From positions 62,001 to 126,000 of the forward strand of contig CAYMFM010000002.1 in the NCBI GenBank assembly GCA_964389685.1: 64,000 bases of DNA. Reading direction: 5' to 3'. Of this stretch, positions 9,448 through 19,500 are shown one piece after another. The notes beneath the pieces were generated by a model, which was given only the letters and a program-made list of their open reading frames with translations, was not told the origin of the DNA and ran no database searches. The DNA comes from G020353115 sp964389685. GTDB lineage: Bacteria; Bacteroidota; Bacteroidia; Bacteroidales; VadinHA17. The position numbers were made by a program, and so were the translations under genes. The first letter of the stretch is position 1, and every line of letters starts with the position of its first letter.

Positions 9448-9975
9448 TTAGCGGAACTGATCCGTCCCACGGATAAGCACAATTTCACCAAAATAGATCC
9501 GGTGATAGTCTTTCAGGGGATAATTCCTGTGGATGGATTGATCAAGGAATCGTTCCGGTTTGAAGTCGTCCCAGTAGATCTTTTTACACTCTACAATCAA
9601 TAATGCTTCCAGGAATGTTGGAGCTTCAACCTTGCTGGAGGGGACAACCGTTAGTTCTGTTTCAGCCAGTTTGTCTCCGTCACGACCGGATGTGGAGCCA
9701 AGAAGATTCAGATCCTCTTTGTATTTCTTGTCGAATGCTGAGAGTGTAAAGGTTTCATAGCGGTTCATGAATTCAAACGTATAGCGGGTTGGCCTGACAA
9801 CAACCACTGCAACCGGTTTATTCCACATGATGCCAAAATAACCCCAGCCAACGGTCATCGTATTGTAATGATTGGCGGCATAGTCTCCGCTGGTTAGCAG
9901 GAACCACTGCTGATCCCAGAGATGGTGGATTCGTGGCATGAACTCATAAACGGGTATTTCTTTACGGTCTTTCAT
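9448..9975 (-). CDS. Flavin reductase-like FMN-binding split-barrel protein
   Basis: The 175-residue sequence fits the flavin reductase/FMN-binding split-barrel fold. It has an N-terminal strand region (WFLLTSGDYAANHYNTMTVGWGYFG), followed by the NKPVAVVVVRPTRYT segment, which in the family contacts FMN. FTLSAFDKKYKEDLNLLGSTSGRDGDK matches the conserved helix-loop before the dimer interface. It probably binds FMN and reduces it, or an unidentified substrate, with NAD(P)H in the cytosol. No signal peptide is visible. It sits 65 bp downstream of the WD40-caspase gene on the same strand; the two may share a transcript, but a functional link is not evident. Confidence 0.85.
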   Translation of the reverse strand: MKDRKEIPVYEFMPRIHHLWDQQWFLLTSGDYAANHYNTMTVGWGYFGIMWNKPVAVVVVRPTRYTFEFMNRYETFTLSAFDKKYKEDLNLLGSTSGRDGDKLAETELTVVPSSKVEAPTFLEALLIVECKKIYWDDFKPERFLDQSIHRNYPLKDYHRIYFGEIVLIRGTDQFR

Positions 9976-10040
9976 AATGGCATAGTACTATTGAATAGAA
10001 TGATATTGTTGGGTGCCTTGTGAATGGAATTTCCATTTTT

Positions 10041-13000
10041 TTATTTAATTACCACGGGGAAATCATGTCCCCGTGAGAACGTATAGGGGTATTGAGCCTG
10101 TCCCTTGTATATCTTTGAAAGGGCAGGCACCTGATCATCGAGAAACGATTTCAGTTCATAGATGGTGACCTTCCCGTCTTTTGGGGCTCCGTCAGCGCTG
10201 CCGTTCAATGCTTGCAGGATAACGTAGGTAAAAAGACCATGGCCAAGACTTCCCACTTCGGTTGCAAACTGTTCGCTACCGGCAGCGGCAAGCACATGGA
10301 CCCCGGAACTTCGGGACATCTGTGCCAGTGCTTTCTCCTCCATGGCTCCCCGTTGGGCCAGAAGCTCGGTCGATCCACCCGATTGACAGGCATCGAGCAC
10401 AACCAGTTGCTTTAATGCCTTGATGTTTTTGAATTTTTCCTGCATATCCCCGGCATAAATGGATCCCTTGATCAGTTTATCCATCTGATATAAGCTTACA
10501 CTTTCGGTCGGAATAAAGAAGAATTTATTTTCCACCATGCTTCCGTGTCCGGCATAATAGAAGAAGAAAACATCCTCGGGATTGATTTTCACGGACAGGG
10601 TATCCAGCGCACTCAAAATATTTTCCCGGGTCGCTTCTTTATCATAAAGTTCGATCAGTTCGATTCGCTTGAACAGTTTTTGAGCACGCTCTCCAACAAG
10701 TTTTGCAAATGCCCGTGCATCTGCTTTTGCATAGTTTAGTTCAAGCTGGGGATTTTCATATTTATTGATCCCGATCGCGATGACGTAACAGATGGCGGTA
10801 CTTTCCAGTCCTTTGTAATGGAGGATGATCTCTTCGGGCCGGGATTCAATCCTTCCGTCGCTGAATGCCGATAGTGAAAGGATATTTTCTCCGGGGATGA
10901 GGCTAACCGTGTAGTTCTTCATGATCGACTGGCCTTCTCTCCCAGACCTTCCCAGTCCGCTGTTGTCAACGGGAAGGCTTTTACCGTTATGCAACAGTTT
11001 TACCTCATTAATGCCACCCCCCGTGTTGGTAATTTTGGCAAAGATTTTCACGTCGCTGTTTTCCATTTCAGTACCGGATTTTGGGGTGATGATGGAAACA
11101 ACGGGTGGGGGCGATTCTTCCAGTTTATTCAGGAGGTTGACGGGTTCTTCGATCAGCCCTCGGTTCCGGTATACTTCCTGCAGTAATCCGGGACGGTAAA
11201 ACTCTTCAAAAAACTGATCGATGTTATACGTGGTGGTCCCCCTGACAAAGAAAATGGATTTTCTGGCTCCTTCCGAAGCATCGAAAAACCCCTCCTTTGT
11301 TTTGACCAGCCAGTCTGATTCACCGAGAAAAATCTGGGTCAGTAATTCAGATCCTGTTTCCAGGTCCCAGGTTTTAATGGTTCCGTCATGACTTCCGGTG
11401 ATCAGGAATTTTCCATCCGGACTGATCTGCACTGAACTTACGGTGCCATTATGGCCGGTAAAGGTCCGGATGACCTGTCCGGTTTCCGCATCCCATAATT
11501 TTGCTGTGTTGTCATCACTGCCCGTAACAATGAACTTTCCCGTTTTATCAAAGTTCACGGCATGGATCCTGGCGGAGTGGCCCCTGAATTTTTGTACCTG
11601 CAATCCGGTGGGTATATCCCACAGCTTAACCATCCCGTCAAAACTGCCCGACAGCATATACTTCCCGTCGGGACTCATCCGGATGGTTGTTACAATTTGT
11701 GTATGTCCGATAAATTCACGGATTTCTTCCCCGGTGTCAATTTCAAACAACCTCAGTTTTTTTGGATTTTCACGGGTTGGAAGGACGGCTGAAACAACGT
11801 ATAATCCGTTCCGGGTAAAGCGGACGGCATACGGTGTTAAACTGGGAATGGATTGGACCAGATCACCCGCTTCAAGATCCCATACCCGTGTTCTTCCATC
11901 CCAGCTGCCTGTAGCCAGAGATGTACCATCTGAACTGAAAGCAACAGTAAAAACCGGAATGTTGGATGTGCGATCGGGAAGTGTATATAACAATTCTCCG
12001 GAAGAGACATCCCAGATGCGTGCCGTACCATCCACACTGCCGGTGGCCAGATACTTCCCGTCCGGACTGAAATCAAGGGAGATGACCATGCCTTCGTGTC
12101 CCCGGTAAGTCTGAACCACCCTGCCGGTTGAAAAATCCATCAGTTTAGCATTGTTCCCGGTTTTCCCGACGGCGATGTATTGACCATCCGGACTCAACCG
12201 GACTTCATTGATAAAGGCAATCCAGTACATATAACCGTCACTCAGCACGGTTTCATCCACATCATTTAAAAATCCTCTTAGGGTAATGAAATTATTACCT
12301 GATGGGATCTCCCATATCGAGGCTGTCCTGTCTTCGCTTCCCGTAAGGAGAAAATTCCCGGCAGGAGATGGTTTCAGATCCGTAACATCCCTGAGGTGAC
12401 CCTCGATGGTCGTCACCGGCTTTCCGGTTCGTGCATTGAAGATGGTTATCACCTTATAATAGGATGAGACGATGTACTTTCCGTCCGGGGAATAATAAGC
12501 CCCACCCTCACGGTTACTCCTGCCATCCATCGCCCTGATTTTTTTACCCGACTCAATATTCCAGGCATGGACGGAATCGTAATTTGAGATGAATTCGGTT
12601 TCATCCGGGCTAAAACTGGCAGAAATAATGCATGAGGTACAGGAGGAGCGGTCACCCTTGAATTTTTTTATTTCCTTTCCCGATTGGAAATCAAAAAGAA
12701 TGACGGTTCGATCATTGCTGCCAACCAGTAACCGGGTGCCGTCATGGCTGATCTCTAACGAACCGGCTGACGGATAGGTGAAGTTTTTTTGCATGGTGAT
12801 ATCCTGAGGCTCCGGGATAAATCGCCTGATCTCCTTGCCGGTGGAAAGATCCCAAAGGATGGCATGGCTCTTTTCTGTTCCGGCAATCAGGTTTGATCCC
12901 GGGGTGAATGTGGCACACAGAATATCATCATCGGGAATCTCAATTGTCCGGATCAGCTGACTGGTTTCCGTCTCCCAAAGTTTAAGTGAATAATCCTGGT

Positions 13001-13307
13001 CCACGGAAGCAATGAGTTTTCCATCCAGGCTAAAGGATAACTGCCTGGATTCACCAACACTACCGAGGTATGAACGGATCTCCCGTCCGCTGGCAGCATG
13101 CCATAGCTTGATGGTCTTATCATTACTGCCCGTGGCAGCAAATTCCCCATCCGGACTGTATGCAACAGCTGTTACTGCTGCATAGTGCCCGGTCTGTATG
13201 ACGGTTTCTATAGTCTGTTCCTGTGCAGTGAGCCTTGCAGACTGCAGAACAAAACATGCAGTGACACAAAGGCATGTAACGGTCGATGAGGTTATTTTCA
13301 AATCCAT
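10041..13307 (-). CDS. Exported WD40-repeat/caspase-like (C14) protein
   Basis: The 1088-residue protein begins with a probable signal peptide (about residues 1-29, ending LTAQE). About 14 WD40 repeats follow (35-650), recognised by recurring SPDGK...(A/V)TGS.D.T.(K/R).WD units; 14 would make two seven-bladed propellers. A beta-sandwich-like linker covers about 715-825. The C-terminal caspase-fold domain (about 835-1085) begins with the YVIAIGINKY strand. It holds the catalytic dyad His921 (YYAGHG) and Cys974 (LDACQSGG), so it should be an active cysteine peptidase of metacaspase/orthocaspase type. Propellers probably bind a partner or substrate. It is divergent from the tldD/tldE-like pair. 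Confidence 0.93.
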   Translation of the reverse strand: MDLKITSSTVTCLCVTACFVLQSARLTAQEQTIETVIQTGHYAAVTAVAYSPDGEFAATGSNDKTIKLWHAASGREIRSYLGSVGESRQLSFSLDGKLIASVDQDYSLKLWETETSQLIRTIEIPDDDILCATFTPGSNLIAGTEKSHAILWDLSTGKEIRRFIPEPQDITMQKNFTYPSAGSLEISHDGTRLLVGSNDRTVILFDFQSGKEIKKFKGDRSSCTSCIISASFSPDETEFISNYDSVHAWNIESGKKIRAMDGRSNREGGAYYSPDGKYIVSSYYKVITIFNARTGKPVTTIEGHLRDVTDLKPSPAGNFLLTGSEDRTASIWEIPSGNNFITLRGFLNDVDETVLSDGYMYWIAFINEVRLSPDGQYIAVGKTGNNAKLMDFSTGRVVQTYRGHEGMVISLDFSPDGKYLATGSVDGTARIWDVSSGELLYTLPDRTSNIPVFTVAFSSDGTSLATGSWDGRTRVWDLEAGDLVQSIPSLTPYAVRFTRNGLYVVSAVLPTRENPKKLRLFEIDTGEEIREFIGHTQIVTTIRMSPDGKYMLSGSFDGMVKLWDIPTGLQVQKFRGHSARIHAVNFDKTGKFIVTGSDDNTAKLWDAETGQVIRTFTGHNGTVSSVQISPDGKFLITGSHDGTIKTWDLETGSELLTQIFLGESDWLVKTKEGFFDASEGARKSIFFVRGTTTYNIDQFFEEFYRPGLLQEVYRNRGLIEEPVNLLNKLEESPPPVVSIITPKSGTEMENSDVKIFAKITNTGGGINEVKLLHNGKSLPVDNSGLGRSGREGQSIMKNYTVSLIPGENILSLSAFSDGRIESRPEEIILHYKGLESTAICYVIAIGINKYENPQLELNYAKADARAFAKLVGERAQKLFKRIELIELYDKEATRENILSALDTLSVKINPEDVFFFYYAGHGSMVENKFFFIPTESVSLYQMDKLIKGSIYAGDMQEKFKNIKALKQLVVLDACQSGGSTELLAQRGAMEEKALAQMSRSSGVHVLAAAGSEQFATEVGSLGHGLFTYVILQALNGSADGAPKDGKVTIYELKSFLDDQVPALSKIYKGQAQYPYTFSRGHDFPVVIK

Positions 13308-13386
13308 ATTGCCGGGTAGATGAGTTCTTTTGAAAAGTAAGAAAAATTTTTTAGGTTGTGAAACATGTTTTAATGAAAAGAAAAGG

Positions 13387-13418
13387 GTTGACTGATCTTT
13401 GTATAAAAAGTAAATTTA
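13387..13418 (+). promoter_or_regulatory. Probable promoter of the tldD/tldE-like operon
   Basis: GTTG (13387-13390), a 20-bp spacer and TAAATTTA (13411-13418) resemble TTTG-N20-TAnnTTTG with one mismatch in each box. The -7 box ends 38 bp before the tldD ATG. Confidence 0.45.
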
Positions 13419-13456
13419 ACCGTTAAACAAATGTTAAACCAAATACCACAACCGAA

Positions 13457-14992
13457 ATGGATATAAAAGATCATTTTATCAGTGATATTCCACGGAGGAA
13501 ATTTCTGGATCTAACCTTCAAGGGGAGTCTTGCCCTTGTTGCCACTCCGGCAATCATGTCCAATCTTTGGTCCTGTAAATCCTTCTCTTCCGGACCGGCT
13601 GCAGCGCTGGACCAGGGATTGCTGAACAGGGTAATTCAAAAAGCCTTGGAAAAAGGGGGTGAATTTGCTGAAGTGTATGTTGAGAACAGGATTACCAGGA
13701 ATATATCGATGGAAGAGTCGAAGTTTAAAAGCGGCACGTTCGGGATCGTCAAGGGAGCCGGTGTGCGGGTCATTGCCGGAGATAAAACCGGATATGCCTA
13801 TACCGACGAGTTGTCGGAAGAAAAACTGATGCGGGCAGCCGAAGTTGCCTCGTATGTGGCCCGGGGTAGTCAGCAGGTTCCCCCGGTTGATATTCAGGAA
13901 GCCCATCGCGAATCGTTCATTACAGTACAGATCCCCCTTCAGGATCTGGCTGATGAGAAACGGTTGGAGGTCATGCAGCGCGCAAACCAGGCGGCACTTG
14001 ACTACGATCCGAAAATTAAAATGGTAATCATCGATTACTATGACGAGGTGAGGGGAAGAACCATTGCCAATAGTGAAGGCCTTTACCTGAACGATGAATT
14101 GCCCCAGCTTTTCTTTATCGTTCAGGCAATGGGTGTGGGTAACAATACACGCCACATGGCCAGGGAACGGCTGGGTCATCACTGTGGTTTCGAAATGTTC
14201 GACAAAGTGAGTCCGGAGGAAGTTGCACACCGGGCTGCAAGGGAAGCCGTTGTGATGCTGGAAGCAGAAGATGCACCGGCCGGAATAATGGATGTTGTAA
14301 TGCAAAACGGTTGGGGTGGCGTGCTGGTCCATGAAGCCGTGGGTCATCCCCTCGAAGCCGATAATATTGCAAAAGAAGTAGGTGCATTTACCGGCAAACT
14401 GGGCCAAAAGGTAGCAAGTGATCTGTTTACCATGGTGGATGACGGTTCCATACCCGATCAACGCGGTACCACAAACTTTGATGATGAAGGAACACAGATG
14501 AAACGGAATGTGTTGATTGAAAAGGGTGTGCTGAAGAAATACATGACCGATATCCTTTCCGGTAAACAGATTAACATGGAAAGAACCGGAAACGGACGCC
14601 GTGAGTCATTCCGCCATATCCCTATTCCAAGAATGACCAACACATTCATCGAGCAGGGAGAAAATACTCCCGAAGATATTCTCTCTTCAACCAAAGAGGG
14701 TCTTTATGTTCAGAGCCTGAGTGGTGGGAGCGTAAATCCGGTTACCGGGATGTTCAACTTTACCTGCCGGGAAGCATATCTCATCGAGAATGGAAAGAAA
14801 ACCACACCGGTAAAAGGAGCTACACTGATCGGAAACTGCCTCGACGTAATCTCCGGGATCGATGCGGTAGGCAATAACCTGGCATTCGGTCCCGGAATAT
14901 GTGGTAAGGGACAAATGGCCGAAGTATCCGTCGGACAGCCAACCGTGCGGATCAGGGGAATTAATGTTGGTGGTAGCAGAACCAGATCGTAA
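13457..14992 (+). CDS. tldD: TldD-family metalloprotease with twin-arginine signal
   Basis: TldD partners with TldE (PmbA) to form a zinc protease that degrades unfolded peptides and processes some ribosomal peptides. This 511-residue copy carries the zinc motif HEAVGH (His292, Glu293, His297) followed by PLEAD, and typical C-terminal GTTNFDDEGT and GGSVNPVTG segments. Unlike cytosolic E. coli TldD it has an extra N-terminus with a twin-arginine motif (PRRKFL, Arg13-Arg14) and a hydrophobic stretch (about 23-37). Cys40 in LWSC could be a lipidation site, but the lipobox is imperfect. I infer folded export by the Tat system. The tldE-like gene follows after 20 bp. Confidence 0.93.
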   Translation: MDIKDHFISDIPRRKFLDLTFKGSLALVATPAIMSNLWSCKSFSSGPAAALDQGLLNRVIQKALEKGGEFAEVYVENRITRNISMEESKFKSGTFGIVKGAGVRVIAGDKTGYAYTDELSEEKLMRAAEVASYVARGSQQVPPVDIQEAHRESFITVQIPLQDLADEKRLEVMQRANQAALDYDPKIKMVIIDYYDEVRGRTIANSEGLYLNDELPQLFFIVQAMGVGNNTRHMARERLGHHCGFEMFDKVSPEEVAHRAAREAVVMLEAEDAPAGIMDVVMQNGWGGVLVHEAVGHPLEADNIAKEVGAFTGKLGQKVASDLFTMVDDGSIPDQRGTTNFDDEGTQMKRNVLIEKGVLKKYMTDILSGKQINMERTGNGRRESFRHIPIPRMTNTFIEQGENTPEDILSSTKEGLYVQSLSGGSVNPVTGMFNFTCREAYLIENGKKTTPVKGATLIGNCLDVISGIDAVGNNLAFGPGICGKGQMAEVSVGQPTVRIRGINVGGSRTRS

Positions 14993-15012
14993 ATCTCAAA
15001 AAAATTGACATC

Positions 15013-16347
15013 ATGGATTACAAAATAATAGCAGAAAAATTAGTCAGCCAATGCCTTAAAAAAGGCGCTGATGCTGCAGAAGTATACATTGAGTCAGGCA
15101 GGGAACTGAGCATTGAAGTACGAAACGGAGCGGTGGAAACCGTTCAGGAAGCAGCCGCACACGGGGTGGGTCTCAGGGTCTTCATTGAAGGGAAAATGGC
15201 ATTTTCGCATTGCAACGATTTTTCGGATGAAGCCCTTGACCATGCAGTATCCAGTGCAGTGAGTTTTGCTGCCAATACCACACCGGATGAAAACAACGTG
15301 TTGCCGGAAGATCAACCCGACACAGCCGTGGAAGAACTCTATGACCCTTCCATTGCTGCCGTTGATATGGAAACGAAAATTGACATGGCAAAAGAGGTGG
15401 AAACCCTTGCGATGAAAGATGAGCGAATAACCAAAAGTTCCGGGTCCGGATTCGGGGAAGGAGATGGTGAAATCATTATCGGCAATTCCAACGGCATGCT
15501 GAAAAGCTATAAATCTTCCTTTTGTAACTATGGCGTGGGCGTTGTTGCCGAAAAAGGAGAACAAAAATCTACCGGATATGAATACTGTGGGAGGCGATTC
15601 TTCGAAGACCTGGAAGAGCCGCGAAAAATTGCCGAAGTGGCCGCAAGAAAAGCATACGAAATGCTCGACCCGCAAATGGTTAAAACCCAAAAGGCATCGG
15701 TGATATTCGATCCGGATGTGGCACGTTCTATTCTGGGCGGAATCCTTGGTGCACTGAACGGGGAGAGAGTCCTTCAGGGAGCCAGCTTCCTGGCAGATAA
15801 AATGGACCAGCAATTCGCTACCGAGCTGATGACCCTCATCGATGACGGGACAATATCCAGAGGACCGGGTAGCAAACCATTCGATGGTGAAGGAGTGCCG
15901 ACACAGAAACGAATACTGGTCGATAAGGGTGTGTTGAAAGGATTTCTATACAACACAGCCGTGGCAAAAAGAGCCGGTGTGGAAAGCACCGGCAATGCTT
16001 CAAGGGGTGATTTTCGCAGCCTTCCCGGGATCGGATTCCATAACCTCTATATGGTAGCCGGAACAAATACCCCGGAGGAGATCATAAAAGCAACAAAAAA
16101 AGGGCTGTTGCTGAAGGGCGTTACAGGATACGGAATAAATCCGGTGAATGGTCATTTCAGCGGCGGAGCTTCCGGTTTCTGGATAGAAAATGGCGAGATC
16201 GTTTTTCCGGTCAAAGGACTAACCATCGCCGGAAGCGCATTTGAGATGCTCAACGCGATCGATATGATCGGGAATGATCTTGACATGAACCGCAGCTTTA
16301 CGGCTCCAACCTTCCGAATCCTTGAAATGCAGATCGGAGGAACGTAG
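15013..16347 (+). CDS. TldE/PmbA-like subunit of the TldD/E protease
   Basis: The 444-residue protein belongs to the TldD/PmbA family (AAEVYIESGRELSIEVRNG near the N-terminus, FDGEGVPTQKR mid-protein, GYGINPVNGHFSGGASG near the end). It lacks the HExxxH zinc motif of TldD, as TldE subunits do, so it is the non-catalytic partner of the gene 20 bp upstream. No signal peptide or Tat motif is visible, although the partner has one. Either the two act in different compartments, or this subunit is exported bound to TldD. The start ATG at 15013 gives the usual family N-terminus. Confidence 0.9.
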   Translation: MDYKIIAEKLVSQCLKKGADAAEVYIESGRELSIEVRNGAVETVQEAAAHGVGLRVFIEGKMAFSHCNDFSDEALDHAVSSAVSFAANTTPDENNVLPEDQPDTAVEELYDPSIAAVDMETKIDMAKEVETLAMKDERITKSSGSGFGEGDGEIIIGNSNGMLKSYKSSFCNYGVGVVAEKGEQKSTGYEYCGRRFFEDLEEPRKIAEVAARKAYEMLDPQMVKTQKASVIFDPDVARSILGGILGALNGERVLQGASFLADKMDQQFATELMTLIDDGTISRGPGSKPFDGEGVPTQKRILVDKGVLKGFLYNTAVAKRAGVESTGNASRGDFRSLPGIGFHNLYMVAGTNTPEEIIKATKKGLLLKGVTGYGINPVNGHFSGGASGFWIENGEIVFPVKGLTIAGSAFEMLNAIDMIGNDLDMNRSFTAPTFRILEMQIGGT

Positions 16348-16366
16348 GAGAGAACGTTATAAGTTA

Positions 16367-16403
16367 TGCCAAAGGCCCGCCTGCCGGACGGGCAGGCATC
16401 CCT
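16367..16403. repeat. 37-bp palindromic intergenic repeat, copy 1
   Basis: A 37-bp sequence beginning TGCCAAAGGCCCGCCTGCCG is present here and again at 49622-49658 with one base change (A to T in the loop). Its core GCCTGCC/GGCAGGC forms a 7-bp stem with a 5-nt loop. It lies after the tldE-like stop in a convergent gap. Confidence 0.8.
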
Positions 16404-16420
16404 GTGGGAAAAGTTAACCC

Positions 16421-16500
16421 GAAAAATTCTTTGAATTTTTCGCCATTTATGGCTGACGAAAAGTCAAATTCAAGTATGTCAACTGTTTCACTCAACAGTT
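16421..16500. terminator. Two hairpins in the convergent gap after the tldE-like gene
   Basis: GAAAAATTC/GAATTTTTC (16421-16429/16433-16441) is a perfect 9-bp stem with a 3-nt loop. AACTGTT/AACAGTT (16481-16487/16494-16500) is a perfect 7-bp stem with a 6-nt loop. Both lie between the convergent tldE-like and ABC transporter genes and could end transcription from either side; neither has a long flanking T-tract. Confidence 0.4.
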
Positions 16501-16550
16501 ATCTTCAAAACTGATGAAAATTTCATACCCCAATTTGAGGAATTGATCTG

Positions 16551-19500
16551 TTACGCTCTTTTGCGCATCTTGACCTTTTCAGACCAGTCGATGATCCTGC
16601 GCAGAAGATCGTAAATCAGAAAAAGATAGAAAAAAAGACTCCACAACCAGATGACAATTATATTAAACCAGAATGTTTCAATCGCATTGTCACCGATGAT
16701 TTTGACAGGGGCATAGAAATGAGCCCTTCCGGTTTTTGATATCGGATCCATGTAAACGGGCATCGTCTTCCTGACCAGTTGATGGTCCAATTCCGGCAGG
16801 AACCGAATTTCGCCACGGTTCAGGAGCAATTCATTCAGCTTGTCATTCTCGTGTTTATTTTTTAGTCTGTTCAGCGCATCTTTACTTCCCATGGAATCGA
16901 CCAGGTGATTGTATTTTTCCTCCTTGAACCGGGTTGCCTTCTCTCCCGTTTCCTGGTAGTATTCTTTGACCCCTAACAGGTAGGATTTGGTAAGGTCGTA
17001 TAGTTCGCTGGAGTAGGTTTCAACAGTCAGATCCGCTATCCGCTCAAAGAGCGGGAATGATTGAAAATCATGCAATTTTTGAAGCTCATGCCGGACTACC
17101 TCAAGGTTGGAAATTGCCTCTTCCCGGTTCAGATTGTTCTGGATGTTCCGGTCAGCCTCATTCAGTCTGGAGATTACAGTCGGAATAAGATCACGGGAAT
17201 TAAAGAGAGCATTCTTTTCTTCTTTTTCAAGGTCAAAGAAATTGCGCTGGTATTTATTTTTTTTGAACTGTTCCACGGCAATGGCTTCATACGCCCATCG
17301 TGAGGTCATCAGTTCGCCGATTGTCGGGACAAAAACCGGATTTCGGAATACGTTGTGCAACCTGTCGAATTTAACTATCACTCCGCTAAAGAGAAGCTGG
17401 GGAACCAGGATGAATGGAATGATGATATAGATTGCTACCACCGAATTCAGGCCGGAGGAGAGGTTCAATCCGATCATATTTGCCATGCAGGAGGCGGAAA
17501 AGAGAACCATCCAGTAGGGGAAGGTCATCCCTTTGATTTCCAGAATAGTATTCCCGATCAGGACGAAACTGAATGTTTGGATCGCCGAGATCAGGAAGAG
17601 GATCAGGATTTTTGAATGCAGATAGCTGAGCCGGCTCAGGTGAAGGAATGATTCCCGTTTCAGGATCTTTTGATCCCGGATGATCTCTTCGGCACTCACA
17701 GTCAACCCCATGAACAGGGCAACCACAACTGCCATGAAGATATAGGCGGGAAGGTTTTCATTTTCCCTGAACACATAAGATAGGGTACCTGAATGATCGC
17801 TGATGTATTTGGTAAAATAACCGATGATCAGGGCAAGGAGGGGGGCTTCCAGGAAATTGATCAGCATGTATTGCTGGTTGGCAAGTTTTGACAGGACATT
17901 ACGGGTAATGAAAATCCAGAACTGAGACAACGGGATGGGGATATTGAAGATGCAAGGGGGTAAGGGGTCTTTTTGATGCTTTTCCTGTTCTTCCGATTCG
18001 AAGTTTTTCAGGTAAAGCTGATACCATTCCTGTGGGGAGACCTTTCTCTTTTCCACCAGTTTCCCGTATTCATCCACCTCACGTGCTTCCACAATCTGGA
18101 GTATCTGTTCTGGCACTACATTTCCGCAGGAAAGACATTGTCCCTCTGTTGCATCTACATAATTGCTGGCCGATTTAAAATAGACCAGTGCGTCAATGGG
18201 ATTTCCTTTGTAGATAGGATATCCCCCTTTATCCAGGATTAGTATCCTATCAAACAGTTTAAAAATATCGGAATAGGGCTGGTGGATGTTGACGATGACC
18301 AGTTTCTCCTTGAGTGTTTGCTCTTTCAGGAGCAGCATTACCTTTTCTGAATCCAGGGAAGAGAGTCCTGAAGTGGGTTCATCCACAAACAATATGGAGG
18401 GTTCGCGGATCAGTTCCAGTGCGATATTTAATCGTTTTCGCTGCCCCCCACTGATGAATTTGTTCAGGGGTGATCCGACCTTCAGATTCCGGCTCTCATA
18501 CAGTTCAAGATCCTTCAGTATTTTGTTGATCCGTTTCAGTACTTCCGCTTTTGATAGCTGGCTGAAACAGAGCTTGGCATTATAATAAAGATTCTGGAAC
18601 ACGGTAAGTTCCTCTATGAGCAGATCATCCTGGGGAACAAATCCGATCATCCCCTCCAGTTTTTCTTTCTCCGCGTAGAGATCGTACCCGTTAATCAGTA
18701 TTTTCCCCCGCTGTGGCTGCATGTTACCATTCAACATGTTCAGCAGGGTTGATTTGCCCACCCCGCTTCCTCCCAGAATCCCTATCAAATTACCTGACTC
18801 TTCGGTAAATGAAAACCGGTGTATTCCATTATCACTCTTTTTGAACTTGAATTCTATATCCAGGGCTTGAAAAACAATCTTTTCATGATCACTTTCGCGA
18901 AAAAAACAGTTCGAAACATCACTGTAATAAATGGGCCTGATCTTCGGACTGGTAATGAGCGACCCCTGATCAAGCAAGTGGATCCTTTCCGGTGGGATAT
19001 AATGCCCGTTTAAAAGCAGGTTGCTGCTTCCCAGGTAGCGGAAAATAAAGGTGTTGGTACTGGCATGATGAAGGATGATGATCATCCCGTCAAGGTCACT
19101 TTTCTGAATATGGTGGATCCCCTTCACCGGGGGATCCGGTGCTTTGCTGATAACAAGCAACTTATCTTTTTGAATATCATGTGACAGGGGATCCAGGATG
19201 TAGTTTTTTGTATTGTGAAGCTCCGTTTCGGTTATGTTGAAACAACGGGCAACCATCTTAATAAAATCCAGTTCACGATCTGTCATTACCTCATCTTCAT
19301 TGATGAATTCAACGAGTCGCATAAAAACAATGAACTTCTCTCTCTGCCGGAGATTCTTGTTTATTTCGTTACAAATGGAAAGAATGTTGTCAGTATTTAG
19401 CGGATCTATTCCGGCAGTTGATTCTGCTCCCTCTTTCACCAGCTGAGGATGATAGGTGGCAATGTACTTCTCGAACAGGGTAATGTAATTGTTAATGAGC

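Noticed and set aside
9990..10040. Terminator-like ATGGAA/TTCCAT followed by T7
   Set aside because: The T-run lies on the plus strand, where no gene ends nearby, and the loop of the full stem is only one base.
11398..12108. Plus-strand reading frame (236 codons) inside the WD40 region
   Set aside because: It is antisense to regular WD40 repeats, and its repeated Ser/Pro pattern merely mirrors them.
13511..14461. Long minus-strand reading frame (316 codons) opposite tldD
   Set aside because: The plus strand encodes a full TldD with HEAVGH and all family motifs. The antisense product is rich in His and Phe with no domain, a shadow of codon bias.
15094..15813. Minus-strand reading frame opposite the tldE-like gene
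   Set aside because: The plus strand has a complete TldE-like protein; no start context, signal or domain is seen in the antisense frame.
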